Positions 16,531 to 25,536 are shown, counted from the first letter of the stretch. The stretch: 64,000 bases of DNA from Marinococcus halotolerans DSM 16375 (GCF_000420725.1 NZ_ATVM01000002.1:62001-126000); one strand, 5' to 3'. Translations and numbers: made by a program. The notes: generated from the letters alone by a model not told the origin.

Positions 16531-17286
16531 TTTTTACACCATTGTCGAAAGGAAAAGTTCGTTACATCTACCGTACCACGATACAAATTTGGAAGAAATG
16601 CTAAATAAGTAACAATTCTAATTACAGATACTGTTCCTGAGAGAATTCCAGTTTGCTAAAAAGAACAGCAAACACATTACAAATTTGCAATTTGCAATAA
16701 AATACATGCTTTAAATGCTTTAGTATCAACACTTCACTGATTTAGAAGAAAATAGAAAGAGGTAACGATAAAAGCGGGGGCCGGGAGCCATGTCCCGCTT
16801 TCAAGAATAAAGACCTATCTTTTGTCGATCCGTATGAAAAGCATATGGACGTGTAGATAAAAGGTGAAAATACTGATATATAAGTGATTGTAATCTATCG
16901 TAATAAGGATATCGCTAGGAAAGCATTAAATATGCATTTAAAAGGACTATTTACCTGTTTTTACCTTCTTTTTTATCAGAAAAATCGATTGTTGTAGTTT
17001 ATTTGTCCGCTTTTGACCGGGAAATAAGCAATTTAGTTAAATTGTGCAAAAAATTTACAAATATTAGTGCTTTAGAAGAGGGAGCTATAAAAGAATAACT
17101 CTGAAAGCAGATTCTTCAACGAAAGGATTCATATGAAAGGTATATACAGTTATAATTAGTAATTGAAACATATGAAAATATATAAAGAGTTAATTTCATC
17201 TTAACAGGTTTTTTCGCTTCCCAACCAGAATAACGCGTGCTAAAATAATTTTTGTGTGAAATTTTGGCGGGGAAGGGGGAGAAATA
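16531..17286. other. Long AT-rich intergenic region with an isolated hairpin
   Basis: About 750 bp without a credible gene on either strand. It contains short direct repeats (TTGCAA twice near 16686-16698, ATGCTTTA twice near 16707-16722) and one GC-rich hairpin at 16771-16801 (AAAGCGGG/CCCGCTTT with a 15-base GC-rich loop). The base composition differs sharply from flanking genes. The last 60 bp before 17287 form the promoter and GGGGAAGGGGGAG ribosome binding site of the next gene. A small RNA or a decayed gene is possible but not shown. Confidence 0.5.
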
Positions 17287-17715
17287 ATGGAATACATCTC
17301 GATGGCTTCATTAGCCTGGTTTATGGGGTTTTTTCCACTGTTTGAAATTTATATTGCAGTACCTGTAGTGATGGGGGCAGGGTTTGACCCTGTATCAGCT
17401 GTGCTGTGGGCAGCCGTAGGAAACTTTATGGCGGTGCCGACCGTGACACTTTTTTACCGGCAGATGGAGAGAATCAGCTTTTTCTCCAACTGGATGGAAA
17501 AACTGGCTGCTAACCGGTTCCGGAGTAAAATAGAGCAGTACGGAGGCTGGGTTATCCTACTCCTGACGCCGATTGCGGGTGTATGGGCCATTTCTGTGAT
17601 TGCTAAAGCCATCGGCATGTCAAAGCGGACATTGTTTCTCTCCACCGGTACGAGTATTCTAATTTACGGTATTGCTATTGCCGGATCAATGCAGCTTGGA
17701 CTCGGCTGGTTTTAA
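17287..17715 (+). CDS. Small multidrug export protein family (PF06695-like) membrane protein
   Basis: A 142-residue membrane protein with four predicted helices: about 5-30, 38-56, 85-110 and 118-140. FFPLFEIYIAVPVVMGAG and NRFRSKIEQYGGWVILL, followed by TPIAGVWAISVIAKAIGM, match the pattern of the small multidrug export (YqgA/DedA-distant) family. The name is historical and transport has little direct proof. The start follows GGGGAAGGGGGAGAAATA. It is monocistronic. Confidence 0.75.
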   Translation: MEYISMASLAWFMGFFPLFEIYIAVPVVMGAGFDPVSAVLWAAVGNFMAVPTVTLFYRQMERISFFSNWMEKLAANRFRSKIEQYGGWVILLLTPIAGVWAISVIAKAIGMSKRTLFLSTGTSILIYGIAIAGSMQLGLGWF

Positions 17716-17729
17716 TATGTAACGGCAGA

Positions 17730-17770
17730 AAAAAGCCGGCAGCGCGCAATGATGCGGCTGCCGGCTTTTT
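17730..17770. terminator. Bidirectional terminator
   Basis: AAAAAGCCGGCAGC pairs with GCTGCCGGCTTTTT around a 13-base loop, between two convergent membrane-protein genes. Confidence 0.93.
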
Positions 17771-17775
17771 TATAG

Positions 17776-18882
17776 TTAAATCATTTCTTCACGGCGGTGT
17801 TTGTTCCCGCGCCGGTTAATCTGCCAAATCCGGTACAGGTTGGTAACGACCACTTTTATAAGGGCGTACGCTGGTATCGCGAGAATGAGCCCAAGCAGGC
17901 CGAACATACTGCTTGCAAACAGCAGGACGAAAATGACGGTGACGGGGTGTACCTTCAGCACCCGTCCCATGACCTGTGGAGAGATCAGGTTGGATTCAAA
18001 CTGCTGGATTACCACGACGCCGATAATAACCAACAGTGCGGTTACCGGGGACTGGAATAACCCGACCACTACGGCAGGTATAGTGCCGATGAACGGTCCG
18101 ACGAACGGTACAAGATTCGTCAGCATGCAGATGATGCCGAGAATGAGCACGTAATCCAGACCGATAATCCAGAAAAGGATCATGGAAAGAATACCTACAA
18201 TAAAGCTGACGGTAATTTGTCCCTGAATATAATTGGCAAGGGCGCGGTCCATGTCCTGTAAAATTTTGTGTACCTCCGGACGGTGGTCGCGGTCCACGAA
18301 TTTCAGCATAAAACCAGGAAGCTTGTGGCCTTCGCGCAGAATATAGAAAAGCACAAAGGGAATAACAAACAGGATAACAAAGAAGCTGACAATGGCGCTG
18401 CCGATCGAAACAATCGTGGAGACAAGAGAATCGGTAATCGTGCTGGCCGAATTCTGGAGCTGGGAGCCAATGGAGTCCATGGAAATGTTATTTCCCTGCA
18501 TAATCGGCTGTATAGCCGGATGGTTCTGGTTGTTCATGATAAAGGACTGTACCTGTTCAAAGTACCTTGGAATCTGATTGATCAGCTGATTAAACTGGCT
18601 GGCAATAATCGGACCGACCAGGTTTACAATCAGAACTATGATGCCAACAAGCACACCGTACAATAGCAGAATAGACAATGAACGGGGTATGTACTTGGAG
18701 AGAAGGGTCACAAACGGCCGGAACAAATAGCTTAAGATGCCCGAAATAATAATTGGTGCAGCAAGTGTTCCTACTAATACGAATAATGGCTGAAAAATAT
18801 ATTCTACCTGCCGGGCCATAAAAGCAATAGCTAAGACGACTAAAATGCCTAAACAGACACGAAACCATTTGTATTGATACAT
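17776..18882 (-). CDS. AI-2E family transporter (PF01594)
   Basis: A 368-residue membrane protein with the AI-2E exporter topology: two N-terminal helices, a long extracytoplasmic segment (about 85-150), and several C-terminal helices. The conserved LTNLVPFVGPFIGTIPAVV (near residues 255-275) and NLISPQVMGRVLKVHPVTVI (near 310-330) elements are present. Members include autoinducer-2 exporters, Na+/H+ antiporters and permeases of unknown substrate, so the role is uncertain; in salt-adapted Bacillaceae some members act as Na+(Li+)/H+ antiporters. The C-terminus is strongly basic (NRRGNKHRREEMI). Confidence 0.85.
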   Translation of the reverse strand: MYQYKWFRVCLGILVVLAIAFMARQVEYIFQPLFVLVGTLAAPIIISGILSYLFRPFVTLLSKYIPRSLSILLLYGVLVGIIVLIVNLVGPIIASQFNQLINQIPRYFEQVQSFIMNNQNHPAIQPIMQGNNISMDSIGSQLQNSASTITDSLVSTIVSIGSAIVSFFVILFVIPFVLFYILREGHKLPGFMLKFVDRDHRPEVHKILQDMDRALANYIQGQITVSFIVGILSMILFWIIGLDYVLILGIICMLTNLVPFVGPFIGTIPAVVVGLFQSPVTALLVIIGVVVIQQFESNLISPQVMGRVLKVHPVTVIFVLLFASSMFGLLGLILAIPAYALIKVVVTNLYRIWQINRRGNKHRREEMI

Positions 18883-19018
18883 GTTTTACAATCACCACTC
18901 TTTTCTTAAATAGGGAATAGACGAAAATCAAGACGTTTGTACACGTTCCCTTCATTATACAGCCGGAAACGTAAAACTGGTTCATGATTTTTCAAAAACC
19001 TATGAAAACATAAAAAAA

Positions 19019-19043
19019 CGCCCGTCCCGGAGGGGAACAGGCG
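19019..19043 (-). terminator. Terminator of the MsmX-type gene
   Basis: An imperfect stem of CGCC..GT and AC..GGCG with a T7 run on the minus-strand 3' side, directly after the ABC ATPase stop. Confidence 0.75.
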
Positions 19044-19055
19044 CTGGAGGCTGTT

Positions 19056-20180
19056 TTACTGAGTGGCAGAAAGCTCTTTTAATTCTGGAGTGAGGACTTC
19101 TTCAGTATCGGGGTTAAAGAAGTGGCAGCGGTCCATGTTGAAGAAAAGATCAAGCTTATCACCGGCATGGATGCTGCTGTTCGCATCTACCCGGGCGATG
19201 ACCTGCTTGCCGTTAACGCTCGTGTAAAGAATCGATTCGGCGCCGTTCATTTCAGAAACTTCGATATCAAGATTCAGTTTATTCTTCGAGGAAGTAGTTC
19301 CACCCATTACATGGTGGATGTCTTCCGGACGAATGCCGAAGGTTACTTTTTCATTTTCAAAGCCCTGATCGCGGAGAATTTGCATTTTGCTCTCCGGAAT
19401 ATCGAGCTTGTGTTCTCCAAGTTCAAGGGTCGTGCCGTTAATTTGTCCTTCCAGGAAGTTCATCGCAGGGGAACCAATGAAACCGCCTACAAAAACGTTC
19501 GCAGGGTGGTCGTATACTTCTTTAGGGGAGCCGACCTGCTGCACGACGCCGTCTTTCATAATAACGATACGGGTCGCCATCGTCATAGCCTCTGTCTGGT
19601 CGTGTGTTACATAAACAGTTGTACTGTTTAAGCGGCGGTGAAGCTTAATGATTTCTGTACGCATCTGCACACGCAGCTTCGCATCCAGGTTGGAAAGCGG
19701 CTCATCCATCAGGAAGACTTTAGGGTCACGGACAATGGCACGGCCAAGAGCAACACGCTGACGCTGACCACCGGAGAGTGCTTTTGGTTTACGGTCAAGG
19801 TAGTCTGTCAGTCCGAGAATATCGGCTGCGTTTTTCACACGCTGATCAATATCCTCTTTTTTGAACTTACGGAGCTTTAAGCCAAAGGCCATATTGTTGT
19901 ATACGTTCATGTGCGGATACAGAGCGTAGTTCTGGAAAACCATCGCAATATCGCGGTCTTTTGGAGAGACATCGTTGACACGCTCATCTCCGATATATAA
20001 ATCGCCACCCGTAATATCCTCGAGCCCGGCAATCATGCGGAGGGTAGTCGATTTCCCGCAACCGGAAGGGCCGACGAAAACGATAAATTCCTTATCCTCG
20101 ACATCAAGATTAAAGTCATCTACTGCAGTAACGTCACCATCGTATGTTTTTGTAATGTGATTCATGCGGATACCAGCCAT
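19056..20180 (-). CDS. msmX: Multisugar ABC importer ATPase, MsmX/UgpC type
   Basis: A 374-residue carbohydrate (CUT1) import ATPase. Walker A is [10 protein letters not shown] (near 36-45), the Q-loop lies in [11 protein letters not shown], the signature is [15 protein letters not shown] (near 135), Walker B is [12 protein letters not shown] (near 155), and the switch His is in VTHDQ. A C-terminal OB-like TOBE domain covers about 235-370. No permease or binding-protein gene is adjacent, which fits a shared MsmX that energises several sugar importers, as in B. subtilis. A good cre box upstream supports CcpA control. The ATG at 20180 has AAAAGGAGCG before it. Confidence 0.92.
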   Translation of the reverse strand: MAGIRMNHITKTYDGDVTAVDDFNLDVEDKEFIVFVGPSGCGKSTTLRMIAGLEDITGGDLYIGDERVNDVSPKDRDIAMVFQNYALYPHMNVYNNMAFGLKLRKFKKEDIDQRVKNAADILGLTDYLDRKPKALSGGQRQRVALGRAIVRDPKVFLMDEPLSNLDAKLRVQMRTEIIKLHRRLNSTTVYVTHDQTEAMTMATRIVIMKDGVVQQVGSPKEVYDHPANVFVGGFIGSPAMNFLEGQINGTTLELGEHKLDIPESKMQILRDQGFENEKVTFGIRPEDIHHVMGGTTSSKNKLNLDIEVSEMNGAESILYTSVNGKQVIARVDANSSIHAGDKLDLFFNMDRCHFFNPDTEEVLTPELKELSATQ

Positions 20181-20232
20181 AATAAGTTCGCTCCTTTTGA
20201 AGAAGGTTTATGTGATCTGTTGTTTATATTAA

Positions 20233-20246
20233 AGAAAACGCTTTCA
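20233..20246 (-). promoter_or_regulatory. CcpA cre box upstream of msmX
   Basis: Read on the minus strand, TGAAAGCGTTTTCT matches TGWNANCGNTNWCA except the final base. It lies about 55 bp upstream of the msmX start. Confidence 0.6.
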
Positions 20247-20299
20247 GATTAATATAGACAACCTGAACAAAGTTAACAAACGAAAGATTGTGCAACGTG

Positions 20300-20470
20300 A
20301 ATAGAAAAGCGAAGGAGCCTTGGCCAACCGCGACAGGTACTTCCCAGACGTGCAGGGCAGCCTGCTGCCCGAAGTCGGCTGGAAAGTAACCCCGAGCGGT
20401 TAGGCTCCGAAGCTGGACAGAAAGAAAAGCGAAGGAAGCCGTTCAGAAAGAAAAGCGAAGGTTATTAAGG
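20300..20470. repeat. Dispersed AGAAAAGCGAAGG repeat units
   Basis: The unit AGAAAAGCGAAGG occurs three times: near 20302-20314, near 20424-20436 and near 20448-20460. The first two enclose about 110 bp of GC-rich, non-coding sequence that includes GGCAGCCTGCTGCC, and GAGCCT.. near the start faces AGGCTCC near 20402, so the block can fold back. The structure suggests a genome-dispersed non-coding repeat family. Function is unknown. Confidence 0.55.
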
Positions 20471-20472
20471 TT

Positions 20473-20574
20473 GTTCGACTAAAATCGCTACATCCTGTAG
20501 CAACGTCGAACTGACCCGCGTCGTGCGGGCCCGATGTTCGATTAAACCCGCTACGTCCTGTAGCAACATCGAAC
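20473..20574. repeat. Tandem 39-bp double-stem hairpin elements
   Basis: Two 39-bp copies (20473-20511 and 20536-20574) share an outer 7-bp stem and an inner stem GCTAC/GTAGC with TCCT in the loop. The outer arms are GTTCGAC/GTCGAAC in copy 1 and GTTCGAT/ATCGAAC in copy 2. The last pair thus changes on both sides together, so pairing is kept. They lie just downstream of the leftward SDR gene, in its 3' region, and may act in termination or RNA stability. Confidence 0.65.
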
Positions 20575-20594
20575 TGACCGGCCTCCTGCCAGCC

Positions 20595-21329
20595 TTAGCT
20601 ACGCAAAAACCCGCCTTCGGAGTGAATGACCTGGCCGACGATCCAGTCCGACTCGTCCGACAGCAGAAAGGCGATTGCTTTGGCGGCGTCTTCCGGCTGT
20701 CCAATCCGGCCTTTACTGAATTTTTTTGACAGCTCTTTTTCCATGGCCGGGTCCATCCATCCAGTGTTGGTCGGGCCTGGGTTCACGGCGTTAACGTTGA
20801 TATCATAAGGGGCGAGCTCGGCGGCCAGCGATTCGGTAAATGCCCGAACCGCTGCTTTCGTAGATACATAGGCGATTTCATTTACCATCGGTCCGAGATC
20901 CTGCCCGGAGGTCAAGTTTACAATTTTTCCGCTGATGCCAAAATCAATCCAACGCTGGGCGATCTTTGTGGTAAGCAGAAAAGGGGTACGCATATTAACG
21001 TAATAATGTTCATCAAGTGCTTCCCCGTTTAAACGTTCATAGCTGTCGTTGGCTGAATAGGCAGCGTTATTGACGAGCGCGGTCGGAAACAGCGGCAGTT
21101 CGTTCAGCTGATCGATGAGTTCATCCGCCGCGCCCGGATTTGAGAAATCGGCTTCGATATAATAAATTTCGATGCCTTGATTTTCGAGGTGGAGTTTAAA
21201 TTCTGCGGCCCAGTCGATGTCAGAGCCCCAGGTAGTGAAAATAATATTCTCCCCACGCTCAGCAAGCAGACGGCATACGGCAGCACCGATTCCCTGGTCA
21301 TGGCTTACTCCGGTTACTAGTGTTGTCAT
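20595..21329 (-). CDS. Short-chain dehydrogenase/reductase (SDR), FabG-like
   Basis: A 244-residue classical SDR. The cofactor motif is TGVSHDQGIGAAV (TGxxxxxGIG, near residues 6-18), NNAAYSAND is the NNAG equivalent, catalytic Ser is in IVNLTSG, and Tyr/Lys are in AYVSTKAAV (near 157-165). NAVNPGPTNTGWM follows. Likely a cytoplasmic NAD(P)H-dependent reductase; the substrate is not predictable. Start is at 21329 after AAGGAGGACGATACC. It is monocistronic and is followed by the tandem hairpin elements. The Asp in TTWGSDID suggests no simple cofactor rule. Confidence 0.88.
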   Translation of the reverse strand: MTTLVTGVSHDQGIGAAVCRLLAERGENIIFTTWGSDIDWAAEFKLHLENQGIEIYYIEADFSNPGAADELIDQLNELPLFPTALVNNAAYSANDSYERLNGEALDEHYYVNMRTPFLLTTKIAQRWIDFGISGKIVNLTSGQDLGPMVNEIAYVSTKAAVRAFTESLAAELAPYDINVNAVNPGPTNTGWMDPAMEKELSKKFSKGRIGQPEDAAKAIAFLLSDESDWIVGQVIHSEGGFLRS

Positions 21330-21442
21330 GGTATCGTCCTCCTTGAGCTTCTCTTCTTTTAAATATGAAGGAAAGGCGCCAACAAAGTAAACTAAAAACT
21401 AGTTTGCAGAAGAGGTTTTTTCTGCTAAAATAATAAAAAATG

Positions 21443-21463
21443 TTTGTGATCACAGATCACAAA
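21443..21463 (+). promoter_or_regulatory. Probable autoregulatory operator of the GntR gene
   Basis: TTTGTGATC-ACA-GATCACAAA is a perfect 9-bp inverted repeat with a 3-base centre. It ends in the ribosome binding site AAAGGAGCG of the gntR-family gene, so a bound dimer would block transcription elongation or ribosome access. Confidence 0.7.
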
Positions 21464-21475
21464 GGAGCGAGTGCT

Positions 21476-22150
21476 GTGAATCAACCATCTTTGCACGTCT
21501 CAACGTTGCGTACAGAAGTATACAAGCTGCTGAAGCAGCAGATCATCCAGGGAGAGCGGCGGCCCGGGGAGAAGGTGACGATCCGGCAGATTGCCCAGGA
21601 TTTCGGGGTGAGTACGATGCCGGTCCGGGAAGCGATTACGACGCTGAAAACAGAAGGGTTTCTGTTTGAAGAAAAGCGGAGTGTCTATGTGAGCCGCCTG
21701 TCTGCCAGTGAAGTCCGTGAGCTGTTTGCCATCCGTAATAAGCTCGAAGAACTGGCGGTGGCCTGGGCCTTTGAACAGATGAATGAAGAGAGTCTGCACA
21801 GGCTGAAGGAGCGAATCGCAGAGATGGACCGGTACGCTTTAGAACCGATGGAGTGGCGCAGACAGAATCGTTTGTTTCACCAGATCTGGTACGAGGCCTC
21901 CCGTTCCGAACCACTGGTAAAATCGCTTGAATACGTATGGAGCCGGATTGAAGCGTACATGAACATCTATACAAACATTGATTCAGACGTGCATTCGATC
22001 CATATGTCCCAAAAAGAACACAAGCAGATGCTTGCTCTGCTGCAGGAGAATAAACGCGAAGAACTGCTTCGGCTGAACGGAGAGCACGCAGAAAAAACGG
22101 CTGAAGCCATCATTCAGGCTATTTCCGAGGAGGATTCGATAAATGAATAG
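21476..22150 (+). CDS. GntR family regulator, FadR subfamily (FCD domain)
   Basis: A 224-residue DNA-binding regulator. The N-terminal winged helix-turn-helix includes IIQGERRPGEKVTIRQIAQ and GVSTMPVREAITTLKTEG, with the typical Pro-Val-Arg-Glu-Ala recognition start. The C-terminal all-helical FCD domain (about 80-215) contains the ligand/metal region RNRLFHQIWYEAS and HIHMSQKEHKQML-type His residues. The GTG at 21476 is preferred since AAAGGAGCG precedes it; the upstream ATG at 21440 would place the operator palindrome inside the gene. It overlaps the amidase start by eight bases, so it probably governs the amidase-GGT-ChrA operon. Confidence 0.88.
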   Translation: MNQPSLHVSTLRTEVYKLLKQQIIQGERRPGEKVTIRQIAQDFGVSTMPVREAITTLKTEGFLFEEKRSVYVSRLSASEVRELFAIRNKLEELAVAWAFEQMNEESLHRLKERIAEMDRYALEPMEWRRQNRLFHQIWYEASRSEPLVKSLEYVWSRIEAYMNIYTNIDSDVHSIHMSQKEHKQMLALLQENKREELLRLNGEHAEKTAEAIIQAISEEDSINE

Positions 22151-23327
22151 ACAGGAAGCGTTTATGAATAAAAAACTGCGGCTTGAACCTACGATGAGCG
22201 GAAGTCTTTCGGGGTATACATTTGCAGTAAAAGACGTGTTCGCGATCCATGGCGAAAAAACATCTGCCGGGCACCCGGAATGGCTTCGAACGCACCCGGA
22301 AAACACGGCCACTGCACCGGCGATTGAACGACTGCTCCGAAGCGGGGCTGCGCTGGCTGGAACGACTATAAGTGATGAATTAATGTACAGCCTGCACGGT
22401 GATAACGTACATTACGGTATGCCGGTTAATCCGGCCGACCCGGAAGCAATACCGGGCGGTTCCTCGAGCGGCTCGGCTTCAGCGGCAGCGGCCGGCAGTG
22501 TCGATTTTGCCCTGGGCACCGATACAGGCGGATCGGTGCGCGTCCCCTCGTCCTACTGCGGCCTGTACGGCATACGCCCGACACACGGAGCCGTATCGCT
22601 TGAAGGCGTCGTTCCGCTCGCTCCAAGCTTTGATACCGTTGGATGGATGAGCAGAGACCCAGAGATTTTAAAGCAGGTAGGAGAGGCGCTGCTGCCGGCA
22701 GGAGAGGAAGCGGCGCCGTACCGGACGATCTGGTGGGAGGAGGAGTCGTGGGCCGATTATGCCGATGAACACAAGCAGACGCTTGGAAAAGTATTTTCCG
22801 CCGTGCAGGCGCAGGCAGAAACACTAAATGAAAACAGGCTGGCTGAAGATTCGCTCGCAGAATGGGCTGAAGTCTTCCGGCTGCATCAGGCGGTGGAAAT
22901 TGGGGAAATGCACCGAGAATGGATCCGGGAGCACAACCCGTCGTTTGGGCCCGGTGTCCGGGACCGGTTTGCATTTGCTGCTGACACCCGGCGGGAGAAC
23001 TACCCTCATATATTTGAAAAACGAAAGCAATTGCAGGACGAGGTGGAGCAAAGACTTGGAAGGGACACGGTGATGGTTATTCCGACTGTGCCCGGGCCGG
23101 CCCCGAAAATTCAAGCCGGAGAAGACGAGATCCAGGCGGTGCGGAAGCGTACGATGCAGCTGACCTGTATTGCGGGTATCGGCGGGCTGCCGCAGGTGAC
23201 CATTCCAGTGGAAAGACCGGGGGAAGCCCCGATCTCAATTTCGATTATTGCAGGCCGGCACGATGACCGCCGGCTGCTGGCCTTTGTCCAGGATGTCGTC
23301 CGTCATCTTCAAAACAATGGTTTATAA
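22143..23327 (+). CDS. Amidase signature family enzyme
   Basis: A 394-residue amidase. The Ser-cisSer-Lys triad is visible: Lys in FAVKDVF (near residue 29), Ser in PGGSSSGSASA (near 104) and the nucleophile Ser in GTDTGGSVRVPS (near 128). It should hydrolyse an amide to carboxylate and ammonia in the cytoplasm. Length is shorter than GatA and suits small-amide amidases such as AtzF or Glu/aryl amidases. GAGGAGG just inside the gntR end serves as ribosome binding site. The neighbouring gamma-glutamyltransferase-like gene suggests breakdown of a gamma-glutamyl amide or a related compound, which is inference. Confidence 0.9.
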   Translation: MNRQEAFMNKKLRLEPTMSGSLSGYTFAVKDVFAIHGEKTSAGHPEWLRTHPENTATAPAIERLLRSGAALAGTTISDELMYSLHGDNVHYGMPVNPADPEAIPGGSSSGSASAAAAGSVDFALGTDTGGSVRVPSSYCGLYGIRPTHGAVSLEGVVPLAPSFDTVGWMSRDPEILKQVGEALLPAGEEAAPYRTIWWEEESWADYADEHKQTLGKVFSAVQAQAETLNENRLAEDSLAEWAEVFRLHQAVEIGEMHREWIREHNPSFGPGVRDRFAFAADTRRENYPHIFEKRKQLQDEVEQRLGRDTVMVIPTVPGPAPKIQAGEDEIQAVRKRTMQLTCIAGIGGLPQVTIPVERPGEAPISISIIAGRHDDRRLLAFVQDVVRHLQNNGL

Positions 23328-23341
23328 AAGGAGCGATTGTC

Positions 23342-24955
23342 ATGATTTCATTTGATCCGCACCATCACCCCTATGCGTCCTACCGCGCGCCAACGTACGG
23401 TAAAAAAGGCATGGTGGCCACCTCACAGCCGCTTGCTTCCCAGGTAGGTCTCGACATTTTAAAAAAAGGAGGCAATGCTGTGGATGCAGCCGTCGCTGTA
23501 GCAGCAAGCCTGACTGTACTCGAGCCGACATCCAACGGCATTGGCGGGGACGCTTTTGCACTCGTCTGGATGGACGGTGAGCTCCGCGGCCTGAATGCCA
23601 GCGGCTATGCTCCGGAGGAGCTTTCCATTGATGGGCTGTATAAGGACGGCTATGACGAGATGCCAAAACGGGGGCCGGTGCCAATTACCGTACCTGGTGC
23701 GCCGGCTGCATGGGCAGAACTGTCGCGTGCTTTCGGGAAGCTTCCATTTTCCGAATTGATCGCTCCGGCTGTGGCTTACGCTGAGGAAGGCTATCCGGTA
23801 GCTTCGACGCTCGCCACGCTGTGGGCATCTGCCTTTGAGACGCTGGAAAAAGAGCTCAATCCGACAGTGTTTGCCGACTGGAGCCGGGTGTTCGCTCCGG
23901 AAGGCCGCACACCGGCAGCAGGAGAGCTGTGGAGCTCCAGGGAGCACGCAGAGACGTTAAAAGAAATTGCTGACACAAAGGCGGAATCCTTTTACCGCGG
24001 GGACCTGGCGAAAAACATAGACGCCTACATGAAGGAGCAGGGCGGCTATCTGCGTTCCAAGGATCTGGCGCTGTACAAGCCGGAATGGGTAAAGCCGATC
24101 TCGGTGCATTACAAAGGCTATGACGTATGGGAGATTCCGCCGAACGGACAGGGAATTGTGGCTTTAATGGCGCTGAACATATTAAAGGGATACGATTTTC
24201 AGGAGCGCGACAGCATCAGCACGCTTCATCATCAGATGGAGGCGATGAAGCTTGCGTTTGTGGACGGGGAGAAATACGTCGCCCAGTCGGATGCCATGAC
24301 CCGGAGCACTGAAGAGCTGCTCTCCGAGACTTACGGAGAGGCCCGGCGTGGTGAAATTGGAAACGAAGCGAAGGTGCCGGAAGCAGGGGACCCAAGCAGC
24401 GGAGGCACAGTGTATCTTGCCACTGCTGACGGGGAAGGCAATATGGTGTCGTTTATCCAAAGCAATTACATGGGCTTCGGCTCAGGAATGGTCGTGCCGG
24501 AGACCGGGATTGCCCTGCATAACCGGGCGCACAATTTTTCCATGGATGAAAAGCACGCCAATGGGCTGATGCCTGGAAAGCGGCCGTATCATACGATCAT
24601 TCCCGGCTTTTTGACCAGGGGGAACGACCCTGTCGGACCGTTCGGGGTGATGGGGGAATTCATGCAGCCCCAGGGCCACATGCAGATGATTATGAATACC
24701 ATTGATTTCGGTCTTCACCCGCAGGCCGCCCTGGATGCACCGCGGTGGCAGTGGAAGCGGGATACTCTGATTACGGTGGAGCCCGACTTCTCCAGGGCAG
24801 CCGCTCAGGCGCTGAGCCGGAAAGGACACACGGTAAAAATAGAAACAGAGTCTTCGAGCTTTGGCCGGGGACAGATTATATGGAGAGATCCGGAAACCGG
24901 AGTGCTCTGCGGGGGCAGTGAGTCCCGCACAGACGGCAACGTAGCTGCCTGGTAA
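23342..24955 (+). CDS. Gamma-glutamyltransferase family protein (YwrD-like)
   Basis: A 537-residue Ntn-hydrolase of the GGT family. The large subunit covers about residues 1-358; the autocleavage site is SSGGTVYLATADGEG, where the Thr becomes the N-terminal nucleophile of the small subunit. NGIGGDAFALVW and GFGSGMVVP are other family motifs. There is no signal peptide, so unlike secreted Ggt it should act in the cytoplasm, as proposed for YwrD-like members; it may process gamma-glutamyl compounds or act as an acylase. AAAGGAGCG precedes the ATG. In B. subtilis the ywrA/ywrB chromate-transport genes neighbour ywrD, a similar combination to this operon. Confidence 0.88.
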   Translation: MISFDPHHHPYASYRAPTYGKKGMVATSQPLASQVGLDILKKGGNAVDAAVAVAASLTVLEPTSNGIGGDAFALVWMDGELRGLNASGYAPEELSIDGLYKDGYDEMPKRGPVPITVPGAPAAWAELSRAFGKLPFSELIAPAVAYAEEGYPVASTLATLWASAFETLEKELNPTVFADWSRVFAPEGRTPAAGELWSSREHAETLKEIADTKAESFYRGDLAKNIDAYMKEQGGYLRSKDLALYKPEWVKPISVHYKGYDVWEIPPNGQGIVALMALNILKGYDFQERDSISTLHHQMEAMKLAFVDGEKYVAQSDAMTRSTEELLSETYGEARRGEIGNEAKVPEAGDPSSGGTVYLATADGEGNMVSFIQSNYMGFGSGMVVPETGIALHNRAHNFSMDEKHANGLMPGKRPYHTIIPGFLTRGNDPVGPFGVMGEFMQPQGHMQMIMNTIDFGLHPQAALDAPRWQWKRDTLITVEPDFSRAAAQALSRKGHTVKIETESSSFGRGQIIWRDPETGVLCGGSESRTDGNVAAW

Positions 24956-24978
24956 TAAAAAGAGAAGAGGTGGAAGTG

Positions 24979-25536
24979 ATGCAGTGGAAAATTTTTCTGG
25001 CCTTCTTCCGGGTTGGCATTTTTGGCTACGGGGGAGGCCCGGCGTCGATTCCGCTTGTGCAAAAAGAAGTGGTGGAGCACTATAACTGGATGAGCGACGA
25101 GGAGTTCGGCGATACACTCGCGATTGCCAACACGCTGCCCGGGCCGATCGTCACCAAGCTTGCCGGCTATATCGGCTACAGCCGCGGCGGCGTTCTTGGG
25201 GCGCTGAACGGGGTGACGGCAATCATCGCCCCGACGGCATTGTTAATGATTTTGTTTTTCAGCATTTTATCCCAGTACCGGGACGCTTCGTGGGTGAGCG
25301 GACTTGCAAACGGAGTGCTGCCCGTAGTGACAGTGCTGATGGGGGTGCTGACCTGGGGATTTATTAAAAAATCCGGCGGCGACCTGGGCTGGACAAAGAC
25401 GATTGCATTTATTATCGGAGCCGCTGTGGTGCTCGGCGTACTCGGCGTGCACCCCGCGATCGTCATTGCCGTGCTTCTGATTGCAGCACTGGTGCAGAAG
25501 GACCCCCCTAAACGAGAGGAGGACGCCTCCACGTGA
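24979..25536 (+). CDS. Chromate transporter, N-terminal-type half (ChrA/YwrB-like)
   Basis: A 185-residue membrane protein of the CHR superfamily with about six helices. Conserved motifs are FFRVGIFGYGGGPASIPLVQ (near residues 8-27), NTLPGPIVTKLAGYIGY, and the basic PTALL segment. As a short CHR protein it must pair with a second half, which is the next gene. Start at 24979 (MQWKIF) follows AGAGGTGGAAGTG; a GTG at 24970 is an alternative. It overlaps the next gene by four bases. Exported substrate is nominally chromate, but the gene context of amidase and GGT hints at a different organic or oxyanion. Confidence 0.88.
   Translation: MQWKIFLAFFRVGIFGYGGGPASIPLVQKEVVEHYNWMSDEEFGDTLAIANTLPGPIVTKLAGYIGYSRGGVLGALNGVTAIIAPTALLMILFFSILSQYRDASWVSGLANGVLPVVTVLMGVLTWGFIKKSGGDLGWTKTIAFIIGAAVVLGVLGVHPAIVIAVLLIAALVQKDPPKREEDAST

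Noticed and set aside
20465-20704. A minus-strand frame of 79 codons reading repeated SSxLLQDVA peptides
   Set aside because: The peptides come from the tandem 39-bp hairpin elements; it also overlaps the SDR 3' end in another frame.
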